Positions 1 to 10,165 of a DNA stretch of 64,000 bases are shown here, piece after piece (within the stretch, counting starts at the first letter, position 1; every line of letters begins with the position of its first letter). The DNA comes from Pseudomonadota bacterium (GTDB lineage: Bacteria > Pseudomonadota > Alphaproteobacteria > Rhodobacterales > Rhodobacteraceae), in the NCBI GenBank assembly GCA_038533575.1, contig JBCAYL010000001.1:1888226-1952225 (forward strand). Direction: 5' to 3'. Position numbers and translations under genes: made by a program. The notes under the pieces were generated by a model. It was given only the letters and a program-made list of their open reading frames with translations. It did no database searches and was not told the DNA's origin.

Positions 1-948
1 GAGCGTCACAGCCCAATGCACGGCGCGCTGGCCAAGTTTGTCAGCCATGTAGCCAGACGCGATCACCGAGGCGATGCCGAAGCCCGCGCCAATCAGCTGC
101 CAAAGGAGAAGCTGCTCGATGTAGACCGCTCCGTAGAGGATCTGCCATGCGAGCGGGAAGATCGTGACCATGTGAAAGAGCGCGTAAGAGGCGATGGGCA
201 GCGCAGTGGACAGCAAGATGGGGCGCCACTGCGTCCGTATGAGCTCGCCAAAGGGCGCCATCTGAAAGCTCTCTTCGTTGCCACCGAAATCGGTCTGCAA
301 GAGCCGGATCCGGGCAAAGAGGCTCACCACGTTCACGGCCATCACCGCAAAGAACGCGAAGCGCCAGCCATACTGGTAAAATTCGTCCAGCGTCAGGAAC
401 CCGGTCAGGACGTAAAAAAGCGAGGCTGCCACGGCAAAGCCGAAGGGGCCGCCGAGCTGCGCGACCATGGCATATCGCGCCTCGTATCCCTCCGGCGCGG
501 CATTACGGAGCTGGAGCGTGATCCCGTCCCACGCGAGGCCCAGACCGATGCCCTGGGCGATGCGCAGGGCCACGAGTGCCGCCGGTGCGACCCAGCCCGC
601 TTTCTCGTAGCCGGGTAGCAATCCGATCGCGACCGTCGCTGTACCCAAGATGAAGAGCGCGATGGTGATCTTGGCAATCTTGCCGATGCGCCGCTGGATT
701 GCGCGCCCACCAAGCTGCGCGAAGGGACGCACGACAAACGCCAAGGCGAAGGTTGCGAAGGCGAGCATTGTCCCTTCGATGGCGCCGAAGGTCGGGAAGA
801 AGAGCTGGGGAAAGACGAGGACGCAGGCAATCCCGTAAACGAAGAAGCCGAAGAAGTCGGTGACGCGTGACATGATCACGGTCGTGATGACCTCATCTAT
901 GGATGCGGTGTGTTCGTGTGTCGCATGGGTATCGGACATCTCGGCCAT
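1..948 (-). CDS. MFS transporter, C-terminus beyond window edge
   Basis: A major facilitator superfamily inner-membrane transporter, truncated by the window: 316 codons are visible from the ATG at 948, and the frame is still open at base 1. The short hydrophilic N-terminus contains several His residues. It is followed by hydrophobic segments (for example FFGFFVYGIACVLVF) and a second-half loop GYMADKLGQR that fits the MFS motif A pattern (G-x3-D-x-x-G-x-R). The architecture resembles the metabolite:proton symporter branch, but the substrate cannot be read from the sequence. It is divergent from the bo3 oxidase operon, with about 200 nt between the two starts that must hold both promoters. A functional link to the oxidase is only inferred from position. 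Confidence 0.8.
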   Translation of the reverse strand, partial: MAEMSDTHATHEHTASIDEVITTVIMSRVTDFFGFFVYGIACVLVFPQLFFPTFGAIEGTMLAFATFALAFVVRPFAQLGGRAIQRRIGKIAKITIALFILGTATVAIGLLPGYEKAGWVAPAALVALRIAQGIGLGLAWDGITLQLRNAAPEGYEARYAMVAQLGGPFGFAVAASLFYVLTGFLTLDEFYQYGWRFAFFAVMAVNVVSLFARIRLLQTDFGGNEESFQMAPFGELIRTQWRPILLSTALPIASYALFHMVTIFPLAWQILYGAVYIEQLLLWQLIGAGFGIASVIASGYMADKLGQRAVHWAVTL

Positions 949-1146
949 GCCTTCCCTGTTCGTACGCGTTGCCTGCGCTACTTACATAGGCTCCTAGGCG
1001 AAAACGCCACCTCCTCCAGGGTGCGTAGTTTTGTTGCACTGCAGCGAGGGCCCAGACGCCTATGTACCCAGCAACAGCGGTTGACCTGCGCGTCATGCGG
1101 GCTGCCGCGAGAAGTTAGCAACTAACCGACACAGGTGTTTCACCCC

Positions 1147-2244
1147 ATGCTGTCCAGAATTCGTAGGCTCCGTCCCCTTTTGCTGATCATGGCTTTCGGT
1201 GCGTTGAGCGGATGTAACTTGGTGCTGCTCAACCCCGCTGGAGACGTCGCCTCGCAACAGGGCGACCTCATCATCTACGCCACCATCATGATGATGCTCG
1301 TCATCGGCCCGGTGATGGCGCTCACCGCGTTCTTCGCCTGGCAATATCGCGCATCGAACAAGCGGGCCCGGTACGAGCCGGAATGGGGACACTCCATCTC
1401 CCTCGAAATCGTCATTTGGGCCGTCCCCCTTGCGATCATCGTGGTCTTGGCCGGTCTGACGTGGGTCGCGACCCACCGTTTGGATCCCTATGCCGATCTT
1501 CGGCGGATCTCCGAAACGCAGCCGATCGACGAGAGCGTCGAGCCCATGCAAGTCCAGGTCGTGGCCCTAGATTGGAAGTGGCTCTTTATTTATCCCGATG
1601 AGCAGATCGCGACTGTCGGTGAGATGGCTGTCGTGAAGGACCGTCCGGTGGAATTCCACCTCACGTCCAACACGGTCATGAATGCATTCTACATCCCCGA
1701 CATGGCCGGCATGATCTACGCCATGGCCGGCATGCAGACCGAGCTGAACGCAGTTCTCAACTCCCCCGGCGAATTCGAAGGCTTTGCGGCAAATTACAAC
1801 GGCACGGGCTTCAGCCAGATGCGGTTCGACGTGAAGAGCTTCGACACCGAAGAGGAATTCGCCAGCTGGACCGACGAGATGCGTGCCATCTCTTCCGGAC
1901 AGCTCTCCGACGAGACATTCAATGCGCTTGCGCTCCCGTCGACCTTCGATCGGGTCGTCACCTACGACAGCCTGGAAGACGGGGTTTATGACCGCATCCT
2001 GAACATGTGCACCACCGAAGGCGCACTTTGCCTGGATGACCAGATGATGGTCGACGCCCTCGGCGGCGGCGGCCTCGACGGTCTCTTCAATCGAGAAGTG
2101 TTCGCCGGTCTGTGCGACGCGGATGACCCGCGCGCCCTGCTCGCCCTTCTCAAGCCGGAACTGCGGGCCGACGAGGAGCGCTACGCCGCTGTCCTCCTGC
2201 CCCCGGAATACCCGGCCGACGCGACACCAGCACGGAGCAACTAA
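1147..2244 (+). CDS. cyoA: Cytochrome bo3 ubiquinol oxidase subunit II
   Basis: Subunit II of the heme-copper quinol oxidase; it helps form the quinol site and caps the periplasmic face of subunit I. About 365 aa. The N-terminus is an Arg-rich signal peptide ending in a lipobox (LSGC), so it is probably a lipoprotein. Two membrane segments follow (around residues 40-65 and 85-110), then the cupredoxin domain. The CuA ligands (two Cys plus His and Met) of cytochrome c oxidases are absent from the cupredoxin domain, where the sequence reads [12 protein letters not shown]; this marks a quinol rather than cytochrome c oxidase. I chose the ATG at 1147 because it gives the best signal peptide; an in-frame GTG lies at 1135. 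The stop is 2 nt before cyoB. Confidence 0.95.
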   Translation: MLSRIRRLRPLLLIMAFGALSGCNLVLLNPAGDVASQQGDLIIYATIMMMLVIGPVMALTAFFAWQYRASNKRARYEPEWGHSISLEIVIWAVPLAIIVVLAGLTWVATHRLDPYADLRRISETQPIDESVEPMQVQVVALDWKWLFIYPDEQIATVGEMAVVKDRPVEFHLTSNTVMNAFYIPDMAGMIYAMAGMQTELNAVLNSPGEFEGFAANYNGTGFSQMRFDVKSFDTEEEFASWTDEMRAISSGQLSDETFNALALPSTFDRVVTYDSLEDGVYDRILNMCTTEGALCLDDQMMVDALGGGGLDGLFNREVFAGLCDADDPRALLALLKPELRADEERYAAVLLPPEYPADATPARSN

Positions 2245-2246
2245 CC

Positions 2247-4313
2247 GTGGCCAATCCAGCCGTACCCGACTTTGCGGGCCAGTTCATTCGCGGCACCCAA
2301 GGTGCCGAAACTGCCCACCCGTTTTGGGGCAAACTGACCTGGGACATCTTCCCGTTCTACGACCCCATCCTTCTGGGCACGTTCATCGTGGTCGTGATCG
2401 GCGGCATCGCCGCCGTGGCCGCGCTCACGTATTACAGGCTCTGGGGCTATCTCTGGAACGAGTGGTTCACGAGCGTCGATCACAAGAAGATCGGCATCAT
2501 GTACATGGTGCTCGCCACGATCATGTTCGTGCGTGGCTTCTCGGATGCCGTGTTGATGCGAGGCCACCAAGCCCTCGCGTCGGCGGGGTATGTCGGCTAC
2601 CTGCCTGCCTACCACTACGATCAGGTCTTCACCGCGCACGGCGTGATCATGATCTTCTTCGTGGCGATGCCCTTCATCACAGGCTTCATGAACTACGTGA
2701 TGCCGCTCCAGATCGGGGCACGCGACGTCGCCTTTCCATTCCTGAACAATTTCAGCTTCTGGCTGACCACGTCGGGCGCGATCCTGATCATGGTGTCGCT
2801 CTTCGTCGGAGAGTTCGCCGCCACCGGTTGGCTGGCCTACCCACCGCTCTCTGGGCTCACTTTCAGCCCCGGCGTTGGCATGGACTACTACCTCTGGGCT
2901 CTCAACATTGCGGGCATCGGCACGACGCTGTCGGGCGTGAACCTCATCGTCACAATCGTGAAGATGCGCGCCCCCGGGATGACCTGGATGCGGATGCCCA
3001 TCTTCACGTGGACGACGCTGATCACGAACATTCTCATCGTTGCCACCTTTCCCGTGCTCACAGCCACGCTCGCGCTGCTGACCGCTGACCGGTACCTCGG
3101 CACTGCGTTCTTCACGTCCGAGCTCGGCGGCAACCCGATGATGTACGTGAACCTCATATGGATCTGGGGGCACCCGGAGGTCTACATCCTCATTCTGCCC
3201 ATCTTCGGCATCTTTTCCGAGATCGTGCCGGTCTTCTCCGGCAAGCGTCTCTTTGGCTACACCTCTATGGTCTACGCCACGGCGGTCATCATGATCCTGA
3301 GCTACATCGTGTGGCTGCACCACTTCTTCACCATGGGCGCGGGCGCGGATGTGAACTCGTTCTTCGGGATCACGACCATGATCATCTCGATCCCCACGGG
3401 CGCGAAGATCTTCAACTGGCTCTTCACGATGTACAAAGGCCGTATCCGGTTCGAGCTTCCTATGATGTGGGTCGTCGCCTTCATGCTGACCTTCGTCATC
3501 GGCGGCATGACGGGTGTCCTGCTGGCCATTCCGCCGGCAGACTACGTGCTGCACAATTCGCTCTTCCTCGTGGCGCACTTCCACAACGTCATCATCGGCG
3601 GTGTGCTCTTCGGGATCTTCGCTGGCATCAACTACTGGTGGCCAAAGGCATTTGGCTTCCACCTCGATCGCACATGGGGCCTTGTCAGCTTCTGGACGTG
3701 GGTTGTGGGCTTCTATGTGGCGTTCATGCCGCTCTACGTGCTGGGTCTGATGGGCGTCACGCGCCGCCTGAGCCAATTCGAAGATACGATCTACGCGATC
3801 TACTTCTTCACCGCGGCCATCGGCGTGGCCCTGATCGCGGTGGGTGTCGTGGCGATGTTCGTGCAGTTCTACGTATCCATCAAGAACCGCGACCAGCTCC
3901 GCGACGAAACGGGCGATCCCTGGGACGGGCGCACGCTCGAATGGGCCACGTCTTCCCCGCCGCCCGCGTACAACTTTGCGTTCACCCCTCGGGTCTACCG
4001 TCGCGACGCCTGGGAGCACATGAAGTCCAACGGGTACGAGCGGAAGCTGGACGGTTTCCAGCCGATCCACATGCCGAAATACACGGCGACTGGCATCGTG
4101 ATCTCTGGACTGTGGACGGTGATGGGTTTTGCGCTTGTCTGGCACGTCTGGTGGCTCGCCATCACGATGGGTGTGGCCAGCCTCGCATACGGGATCGCGC
4201 ACACGTTCAACTATGACCGCGACTACAACATCCCTGTCGACGAGGTCGCACAAACCGAAGGCGCACGCACCGAACGCGAGATCGCCTTCGCCAACACGCA
4301 GGCAGCACAATGA
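2247..4313 (+). CDS. cyoB: Cytochrome bo3 ubiquinol oxidase subunit I
   Basis: Catalytic subunit: oxidises ubiquinol, reduces O2 at the heme o3-CuB centre and pumps protons. 688 aa, GTG start. The expected ligand motifs are present in order: FTAHG (low-spin heme His), WGHPEVY (CuB His with the crosslinked Tyr), HHFFTMG (two CuB His) and HFHNVIIGG (both heme axial His). A Lys in PTGAKIFNW fits the K channel, and the Asp in GARDVAFP fits the D channel entrance. Roughly 14-15 hydrophobic helices can be seen, as in E. coli CyoB. The 3' end overlaps cyoC by 4 nt. No heme O synthase gene (cyoE) lies in this operon, so it must be elsewhere. Confidence 0.97.
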   Translation: MANPAVPDFAGQFIRGTQGAETAHPFWGKLTWDIFPFYDPILLGTFIVVVIGGIAAVAALTYYRLWGYLWNEWFTSVDHKKIGIMYMVLATIMFVRGFSDAVLMRGHQALASAGYVGYLPAYHYDQVFTAHGVIMIFFVAMPFITGFMNYVMPLQIGARDVAFPFLNNFSFWLTTSGAILIMVSLFVGEFAATGWLAYPPLSGLTFSPGVGMDYYLWALNIAGIGTTLSGVNLIVTIVKMRAPGMTWMRMPIFTWTTLITNILIVATFPVLTATLALLTADRYLGTAFFTSELGGNPMMYVNLIWIWGHPEVYILILPIFGIFSEIVPVFSGKRLFGYTSMVYATAVIMILSYIVWLHHFFTMGAGADVNSFFGITTMIISIPTGAKIFNWLFTMYKGRIRFELPMMWVVAFMLTFVIGGMTGVLLAIPPADYVLHNSLFLVAHFHNVIIGGVLFGIFAGINYWWPKAFGFHLDRTWGLVSFWTWVVGFYVAFMPLYVLGLMGVTRRLSQFEDTIYAIYFFTAAIGVALIAVGVVAMFVQFYVSIKNRDQLRDETGDPWDGRTLEWATSSPPPAYNFAFTPRVYRRDAWEHMKSNGYERKLDGFQPIHMPKYTATGIVISGLWTVMGFALVWHVWWLAITMGVASLAYGIAHTFNYDRDYNIPVDEVAQTEGARTEREIAFANTQAAQ

Positions 4314-4972
4314 CCGACGCCACCACTGATTTCGGCGGGCCTCGCTTGGCGTCCGCCGGGGCCGCCCCGACCTACGACTTCCACGTCGTGGAGGATGAGC
4401 ACGCCCACGAGCACCACGAGACCGGCACAATGCTGGGCTTCTGGCTCTATCTCATGTCGGATTGCCTCCTTTTCGGGATCCTGTTCGCGGTTCACGCGGT
4501 GCTCGGCCAGAACTATGCGGCGGGACCCTCCCCGGCCGATCTCTTCGAGGTGGAGCTCATCCTCATCAGCACGTTCATGCTGCTGTTTTCCTCGATCACG
4601 TACGGCTTCGCCATGATCCAGATGCAGCAGGGCTCGAAGAACGGCACCCTGCTCTGGCTTGGCATCACGGGGATTTTCGGCGCCGTCTTCCTCGGCATCT
4701 CGATCTACGAGTTCAATCACCTCTGGCACATCGGCGCGACGCCCATGGCGTCGGCGTTTTTGAGCTCGTTCTACCTCCTCGTGGGCACGCATGCGCTCCA
4801 CGTGGGTGCGGGCATCATCTGGCTGATCGTGCTCCTCGCACAGGTGCAGCAAAAGGGGCTGATCGAGGCAAATACGCGCCGCGTGGCATGCCTGTCCCTC
4901 TTCTGGCACTTCCTCGATCTGATCTGGATCGCCGTGTTCAGCTTCGTCTATCTCACAGGAGTGCTGCTATGA
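4310..4972 (+). CDS. cyoC: Cytochrome bo3 ubiquinol oxidase subunit III
   Basis: Five-helix subunit III of the quinol oxidase, 220 aa. The N-terminal region is hydrophilic and His-rich ([15 protein letters not shown]), followed by helices beginning at [13 protein letters not shown]. The [12 protein letters not shown] segment is typical of this subunit. It stabilises the catalytic core and has no metal centre. The gene overlaps cyoB (ATGA) and cyoD (4969-4972), which implies translational coupling across the operon. Confidence 0.95.
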   Translation: MTDATTDFGGPRLASAGAAPTYDFHVVEDEHAHEHHETGTMLGFWLYLMSDCLLFGILFAVHAVLGQNYAAGPSPADLFEVELILISTFMLLFSSITYGFAMIQMQQGSKNGTLLWLGITGIFGAVFLGISIYEFNHLWHIGATPMASAFLSSFYLLVGTHALHVGAGIIWLIVLLAQVQQKGLIEANTRRVACLSLFWHFLDLIWIAVFSFVYLTGVLL

Positions 4973-5322
4973 GTACGGCTACGCACGAAAGCACCTATCG
5001 TAACTATCTGATCGGATTTGCGCTCTCGGTCGTCCTGACGCTCATCCCCTTCAGCATCGTGCTCACCGGTGCACTGGACGAATACGTTGGCTGGGCCATC
5101 GCCGCGATCTTTATCGCCGGCGGGATCCAGATCCTGGTTCATGTCTACTACTTCCTGCACGTCACGCTCGGGAACGAGGATGGTTGGCAGGCCATGTCGC
5201 TGGGCTTCACGGGTGTTCTGCTCGTCATCATACTCGCGGGATCCATCTGGGTGATGTTCCACCTCGAGGAAAACATGATGCCCGCCCATGAGCTGATTGA
5301 GCGGGTGGAGCAGCTGCCCTGA
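4969..5322 (+). CDS. cyoD: Cytochrome bo3 ubiquinol oxidase subunit IV
   Basis: Small three-helix subunit IV, 117 aa, needed for stable assembly of the CuB site in E. coli. Hydrophobic stretches lie at about residues 15-37, 42-62 and 78-100, with the characteristic HVYYFLHV between the second and third. The ATG overlaps the cyoC stop (ATGA). The stop overlaps the next start (TGATG at 5320-5324), so the SURF1 gene belongs to the same transcript. Confidence 0.93.
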   Translation: MSTATHESTYRNYLIGFALSVVLTLIPFSIVLTGALDEYVGWAIAAIFIAGGIQILVHVYYFLHVTLGNEDGWQAMSLGFTGVLLVIILAGSIWVMFHLEENMMPAHELIERVEQLP

Positions 5323-6038
5323 TGCGCCCCTTCTGGGTCGATGGATCTATCCTCGCTGCGGCGTTCGTCGTTTTCCTGACGATGCTCGGGCTGGGAAACT
5401 GGCAAATCCAGCGGCTTGGCTGGAAGCTTGACCTCATCGAGGCGGTGGAAACGCGCGCCTATGCGGAGGAGGTGCCCGCCCCATCAAGGCCTGTTTCAGT
5501 AGAAGACGACGAGTACCTCCGCGTCGAGGCCTTCGGTACGTTCGATTACTCGGAGACCCGCCGCGTGAAAGCGGTGACCGAGCTCGGCCTCGGAAACTGG
5601 CTTGTCACGCCCTTGGAGACCGGCAATCGCACCATCTGGGTGAATCGCGGCTTCATCCCGCAAGGCCATGACGGTGCGCTGGAACGGCCTGAAGGCGCGC
5701 AACGCATCACGGGTCTTTTGCGGATCACCGAGCCCGAAGGCACGCTTCTAGAACGCAATGATCCTGAGAACGAACGCTGGGTCGCACGCGACGTCGCCGC
5801 ACTTTCGGCCGCTGCTGGTCTTACGGCTGAGGCCTATTTCATCGATGCGGACCACATGACCGCGCAAGGCACCTTCCCAAGAGGCGGCCTGACGATTGTC
5901 GAATTCCGCAATAACCATCTGAGCTATGCATTGACGTGGTATGCCATGGCATTGCTCTTCGGAGCGGCCATGGTCTGGGTCATCTGGGACCGCGTCCGAG
6001 CCAAGAGGCGCGGGCCTCGCTTGATCTACGAGGAGTGA
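5322..6038 (+). CDS. SURF1/Shy1 family oxidase assembly protein
   Basis: Inner-membrane assembly factor for heme-copper oxidases, 238 aa. It has the standard SURF1 layout: an N-terminal helix (about residues 8-27) followed by LGNWQIQRLGWK, a periplasmic domain with WVNRGFIP, and a C-terminal helix preceded by RNNHLSYALTWY. Family members help insert heme a or protect nascent subunit I. Its position directly after cyoD suggests it serves this bo3 enzyme. The last 13 nt overlap the convergent mvd gene (6026-6038). Confidence 0.92.
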   Translation: MRPFWVDGSILAAAFVVFLTMLGLGNWQIQRLGWKLDLIEAVETRAYAEEVPAPSRPVSVEDDEYLRVEAFGTFDYSETRRVKAVTELGLGNWLVTPLETGNRTIWVNRGFIPQGHDGALERPEGAQRITGLLRITEPEGTLLERNDPENERWVARDVAALSAAAGLTAEAYFIDADHMTAQGTFPRGGLTIVEFRNNHLSYALTWYAMALLFGAAMVWVIWDRVRAKRRGPRLIYEE

Positions 6039-7012
6039 GCGAACGGCTCGATGATCTCGGCGCTTGGGAACGTGGTCCGAATATCGTCCTCGCTATTGCT
6101 CTCGAAGATCAGTTTCACGTTCGCGCCCGCATCCATCGTCGCAAAGGCCATGAGCCCCTCATCGCGGGCACGTCGCAACGTCTCGAGAACCGCCCAGCTC
6201 TCGGCTTTCAAGTAAATCAGCGCCGGGCGTGCGGCGAGCATGGTTGCGTGCATCGCCAATGCATTCGCCTCCGCCAGAGAACCGAGCGCTTGAAAGTCCC
6301 GCGCATGGATGGCGGCTTCAATGGCGGCGCAGTCCGCTTCTGCCTGCGCGGGCCAGCCCGCAAAGAGAGGTGATGTGGCTGCCGTGTGCCCCATCCCCTG
6401 CCGCGAAGACTGTGATTTTGGCCCGGTATCGACAGGAACGATGGCGATCCGGAACTCGGGCCAGGAGACGTCGAGCGGCGCCGCCCGGCTGTCGCCGCCG
6501 TCGTCGCGTTCGCCCCGATCCCAGCGCACAAATCCATGCCAGAGCGATCTTGTCGCGGATCCCGATCCGAACCGCGCGAGCATGGAAAGCGTGGATTTGG
6601 AAAGCTCGAGCTTGAACGCGTCAGCGAGGGCCATGGTGAGCGCAGCAAACCCTGATGCCGACGAAGCGAGGCCCGCCGCTGTCGGGATGGAGTTCCGCGT
6701 CTCGATCTTCAGAGGCAAGTCTTGCCCACGGCGAAATCTGTTCACGAAACGCAGCACCTTTACCGCGAAAGGGTCCTCAAGGCTGAGCTCGGCTCCATTG
6801 AAGGCCACCGAGTCCGCGTCACTTGGCGAGACACGCGTGTGCGTTCCCCACGCTCCGAGTGAGATGGAAAGAGATGAATTGAGCGGGAGGTTCAGGGCGT
6901 CATCTCGTTTGCCCCAGTATTTGGAGAGCGCGATGTTCGAGGGCGCGAAGGCCTCGCCGGCAATCGGCTCGGGGAGCACTCTCGGGAGAACGCTGTCAAA
7001 AGGGTCAGCCAT
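6026..7012 (-). CDS. mvd: Diphosphomevalonate decarboxylase
   Basis: Last step of the mevalonate pathway: ATP-dependent decarboxylation of mevalonate 5-diphosphate to isopentenyl diphosphate. 328 aa from the ATG at 7012. The N-terminal region contains APSNIALSKYWGKRD, characteristic of this decarboxylase, then the GHMP ATP loop PTAAGLASSASGFAAL and GSGSATRSLWHGFVRW. The TMDAGANVKLI segment fits the conserved region near the C-terminus. A longer open frame upstream overlaps pmk and was not used. The start overlaps the 3' end of pmk by 8 nt. Gene order (hcs-mvk-pmk-mvd) matches Paracoccus zeaxanthinifaciens. Confidence 0.95.
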   Translation of the reverse strand: MADPFDSVLPRVLPEPIAGEAFAPSNIALSKYWGKRDDALNLPLNSSLSISLGAWGTHTRVSPSDADSVAFNGAELSLEDPFAVKVLRFVNRFRRGQDLPLKIETRNSIPTAAGLASSASGFAALTMALADAFKLELSKSTLSMLARFGSGSATRSLWHGFVRWDRGERDDGGDSRAAPLDVSWPEFRIAIVPVDTGPKSQSSRQGMGHTAATSPLFAGWPAQAEADCAAIEAAIHARDFQALGSLAEANALAMHATMLAARPALIYLKAESWAVLETLRRARDEGLMAFATMDAGANVKLIFESNSEDDIRTTFPSAEIIEPFAHSS

Positions 7013-7886
7013 GGATGACGAGGCCTTTTTCATCGATTTTCGCCCGCTCCCAGCCTTTGGGCACACCGCCGAACGCGAGCACGCAGTCTCCGAGGCCCGA
7101 GCCGGAGATCTTCGCCGCCATGGCTTCCTTTCGTCCAGCCAGAACAAGGTCGTTCAGATCAGGATTTGAGACGCCGAGATCGACCATAAGGCCCTGATAG
7201 AGGTCGAGCGCGCTGGCCATGGACGACCAATCCCTCGCCGATGCGGCGAGGATCGCCGCTTTCGAGGCATCGCCCATTTGCCCATAGAGCGCGCCGACGT
7301 CTTTGCCTTGCCACTCTCGAGCCACCTGTTCCAACACCTCTCCCGTCGGTACCTTGTAGCCGACATATTTCAGCGAAAGCGTTGGCGGCAGGGGCATTTT
7401 CTCCGGAGGCGCATCGAGAGCGTAGGAGAGCATCCCCCCGTGAAGTGAGGCCGCGAGGTCGGCGCCACTGCCTCGCCCCTGGATTGCTCGAACGATAGCG
7501 AGCCCGGTCGCCAGGATGTCCACCTCGCGATCCAATAGGCGCGCCATTGCACCGAGGGCCGCCACGGTGATGGCCGCCGATGATCCCAGGCCCAGCTCTG
7601 GTTTGATGCCGGACCTTGTCTGCACGCGCAGGCCATGCGGCGGATCGAGGGCCTTGATCGCCGCAATCACGAAGCGCAGGGGGCCCTCCGGCTTCAGCTC
7701 ATGGAGCGATGATTCATGCGAACCAACGGCGGAAGAGATCTCGACCTTGTCGTCCTTGCGTGCCTCCACTGTGACGGTGGCGCGCTGTTTCACAGCGGCA
7801 ACGAGCGCTGGATAGCCGTGGACAACCGCGTGCTCTCCGGTAACCATGATGGAGCCCGGTGCGCTTGCGGAGACAGAAGCCGTCAT
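7005..7886 (-). CDS. pmk: Phosphomevalonate kinase (GHMP family)
   Basis: GHMP-superfamily kinase, 293 aa, expected to phosphorylate mevalonate 5-phosphate. Visible motifs are SIMVTGEHAVVHGYPALV (motif 1), PELGLGSSAAITVA (ATP-binding motif 2) and KISGSGLGDCVLAF (motif 3). The sequence alone resembles mevalonate kinase as much as phosphomevalonate kinase. The assignment rests on length and on its place between mvk and mvd, as in the Paracoccus mevalonate operon. The ATG at 7886 overlaps the mvk stop by 4 nt (ATGA). Confidence 0.82.
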   Translation of the reverse strand: MTASVSASAPGSIMVTGEHAVVHGYPALVAAVKQRATVTVEARKDDKVEISSAVGSHESSLHELKPEGPLRFVIAAIKALDPPHGLRVQTRSGIKPELGLGSSAAITVAALGAMARLLDREVDILATGLAIVRAIQGRGSGADLAASLHGGMLSYALDAPPEKMPLPPTLSLKYVGYKVPTGEVLEQVAREWQGKDVGALYGQMGDASKAAILAASARDWSSMASALDLYQGLMVDLGVSNPDLNDLVLAGRKEAMAAKISGSGLGDCVLAFGGVPKGWERAKIDEKGLVIHG

Positions 7887-9025
7887 TCCGCAGAGAGCGC
7901 CACCCGCGCCTCGCCGCTCAGGTGCGCCCCCTCCAGAGAGACGCGCAGAGGCTCCCATCGGCGCTCCGGATAGGCCTCCATGAGTTTGGCCATGGCGCCC
8001 TCATCCTCGAGATACACCAGCATGACACCGGCGGCCTCTCCGCGGACCGCCCCGGCACCCGAGATCTTTGCGGCACCTCCAAGAGCTTCTACCGCTGTGG
8101 CAAAGCGGGCCGCGGGCTGCGGGACCACGCCGATCCTCTGGAGCAAGCCATGGTTCTGACGCAGGACATCCGTCGGATCGCCATCTTCCGCGATAATGCC
8201 TTCGAGGCGCGTGGTGACCTCCCCGAATTCCCGCCACAGAGCAGTGTCGCTGCCGTGACGCTCCCGCACGCGCGCAACGCACTCCCCGGTCTTGGAGAGC
8301 GGAGTGCCCAGCTGCACCCAGTACCAACCATCGGCGCGGCTCAGCGAATGATCTGGGCCGATATGGATGGGCTGGACCGTATCACCTTCCACCCTGTTCA
8401 GACCGCCATAGACGACGGCAGACGCATCGATCGCGGACCCCTTGCCATGTTGGAGCCGCTCGCAGAAGCGAACCTTTTCGAAGCGCTCCTCAACGCTCTG
8501 CGGTCGTCCGAGGAGGTGTTCGTAAAGCACGACGGTGGCCGCCACGACCGCCGCCGACGAGCCCATCCCCGCGCCGAGCGGCATATCCGTCTTTGAGGAG
8601 AGCTGCCCGGGCACGGGCAACCTCCGCTTGGAGGTGGCTCCCGGCACGGGGATCATGGGAAGGAGCGACGTGAGCGTATAGACCGCGAGGTCATCGGGCC
8701 TTTGGAGGATCTTTTGCACGGGCATGTCGCCGCGCATGAATTCCTCGAAGCGCCTGTCGAGCCCCTCCTTGAAACCGCGCAGCGCCTCGAACGGGTAGAA
8801 GGCAGAAGGGCTCAAGGATTCGAACGCCGTGAAGAGGCCGCCCGTCTTGTGGAGGGGCGTGAAAGTGACTTCGGTGAAGTGTTGGACAGCCACGGCAAGC
8901 GCCGGCGCGCCGTAGACGACAGAGTGCTCCCCAGAAAGGATCAGCTTTCCGGGAGAACGTGCGCTCTGGCCTGGCTTGCTCGCGGTAGTGGCGTCAGACA
9001 GATTCGTAATGCCGTTTGTGCTCAT
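7883..9025 (-). CDS. mvk: Mevalonate kinase
   Basis: Phosphorylates mevalonate with ATP. 380 aa, close to the length of the Paracoccus enzyme. GHMP motifs: KLILSGEHSVVYGAPALAVA near residue 30, PLGAGMGSSAAVVAATV in the middle, and a C-terminal KISGAGAVRGEAAGVML. The catalytic-type Glu/His/Ser cluster SGEHSVVYG is characteristic of mevalonate kinases. The ATG at 9025 lies inside the 3' end of hcs (32-nt overlap). The first 25 residues before the conserved core are Ser/Thr-rich and poorly conserved in type, so the exact start is not certain. Confidence 0.9.
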   Translation of the reverse strand: MSTNGITNLSDATTASKPGQSARSPGKLILSGEHSVVYGAPALAVAVQHFTEVTFTPLHKTGGLFTAFESLSPSAFYPFEALRGFKEGLDRRFEEFMRGDMPVQKILQRPDDLAVYTLTSLLPMIPVPGATSKRRLPVPGQLSSKTDMPLGAGMGSSAAVVAATVVLYEHLLGRPQSVEERFEKVRFCERLQHGKGSAIDASAVVYGGLNRVEGDTVQPIHIGPDHSLSRADGWYWVQLGTPLSKTGECVARVRERHGSDTALWREFGEVTTRLEGIIAEDGDPTDVLRQNHGLLQRIGVVPQPAARFATAVEALGGAAKISGAGAVRGEAAGVMLVYLEDEGAMAKLMEAYPERRWEPLRVSLEGAHLSGEARVALSAE

Positions 9026-10151
9026 GGATCCGAGCGAGACGATACCGCCCCCGCGCCTGCTGCGCCATCACCGCCTCTGAGCCGTCGACAGGGTCGGGCG
9101 CATGGCGGAAGGCGAGGTATTCATCGTAGCTCAAGGGGACGCGATCCTCGAGAAGCTTGCCGTGATGCGCCTTCTTCAGATGATCCCGGTATCCCGGCTG
9201 CACCACAGCCGAAAAGAACTCAGCCACGGCCCCGGAGCCGTAGGAGAACATGCCGACAGGACGACCCGTCAGGTCTGCCTCGGTATTCTCCAGCATCGAG
9301 ATGAGGGACAGATAAAGCGAAGCGGCATAGCAATTGCCGACCTCGCGATTGTAGACCATCCCCGCTTCAATCAGGTTCACGTCGTTCTGGGCCTCGTTCA
9401 TCTTGCTCAGATGCGCGTGGGCCTTTGCCCCCATGCGGGTGAATGGGATGTGATAGCAAAACTGCGCCATCTCGTTAAACGCGCGCCCACCTTGGGCGAC
9501 GTAATCTTCCCAAGCATGCGCCAGTGAGTGGAGGTATTTGACCGTCGAGTACTTACCGTCGACAAGCGGCGTCTTGCGGTAATTCGGACGCCAAAAATCC
9601 ATGATGTCTTCCGAGTGACACCCCGTTTCCGGGTCGAGCTCGAGGACGCGCGGGTTCGCGCTCACGAGCATGGCCACGGCACCGCAGCCCTGCGTCGCTT
9701 CTGCCGGGCTGTCCACGTCATACCGCGAGACATCCGATGCGATCACGAGCACCTTGCGGTCCGGTTTGCGCGCGACGTGGCCCGCGGCGAGCTGCAGGCC
9801 GGCGGTGCCGGAGTAACAGGCGTGCTTCAGCTCCACGACGCGCACATTGGAGGGCAAATCCAGCAGCCGGTGCACATAGACCCCGGCGGCTTTCGACTGA
9901 TCGATGCCCGTCTCCGTCGCGAAGAGCACGGTGTCGATCTTCTCGGTATCTTCGGCGGTTACGATCGATCGCGCGGCCTCGGCCGCCATCGTCACGACAT
10001 CCTCGTCATGGGCCGGAAGCGCGATCTTGTTCTGTCCGATCCCCTTTGCGAACTTTGCGGGGTCTATGCCCTGCCGCTCCGCGAGGGTCTCGAGGGCCAT
10101 GTAGTGTTGGGGGACATAGAAGCTGAGCTTGTCGATGCCAATGGCTGTCAT
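8994..10151 (-). CDS. hcs: Hydroxymethylglutaryl-CoA synthase
   Basis: Condenses acetyl-CoA with acetoacetyl-CoA to HMG-CoA. 385 aa from the ATG at 10151, preceded by GAGG on the coding strand. The catalytic Cys lies in ELKHACYSGTAGLQLA; the Glu motif appears as FATETGIDQSK, and YHIPFTRMGAKAH supplies the conserved His. The C-terminal YGSGAVAEFFS is typical of the bacterial HMG-CoA synthases. The mvaA stop is only 14 nt upstream. Unlike Paracoccus zeaxanthinifaciens, no idi gene sits between mvaA and hcs. Confidence 0.95.
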   Translation of the reverse strand: MTAIGIDKLSFYVPQHYMALETLAERQGIDPAKFAKGIGQNKIALPAHDEDVVTMAAEAARSIVTAEDTEKIDTVLFATETGIDQSKAAGVYVHRLLDLPSNVRVVELKHACYSGTAGLQLAAGHVARKPDRKVLVIASDVSRYDVDSPAEATQGCGAVAMLVSANPRVLELDPETGCHSEDIMDFWRPNYRKTPLVDGKYSTVKYLHSLAHAWEDYVAQGGRAFNEMAQFCYHIPFTRMGAKAHAHLSKMNEAQNDVNLIEAGMVYNREVGNCYAASLYLSLISMLENTEADLTGRPVGMFSYGSGAVAEFFSAVVQPGYRDHLKKAHHGKLLEDRVPLSYDEYLAFRHAPDPVDGSEAVMAQQARGRYRLARIHEHKRHYESV

Positions 10152-10165
10152 GGTGGCCTCCTCGC

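Noticed and set aside
16-618. 200-codon plus-strand frame at the window start
   Set aside because: Antisense to the MFS transporter, whose membrane segments and motif are clear.
2241-4430. 729-codon minus-strand frame opposite cyoB
   Set aside because: Antisense shadow of a high-GC gene; low complexity with many charged residues and no recognisable motif.
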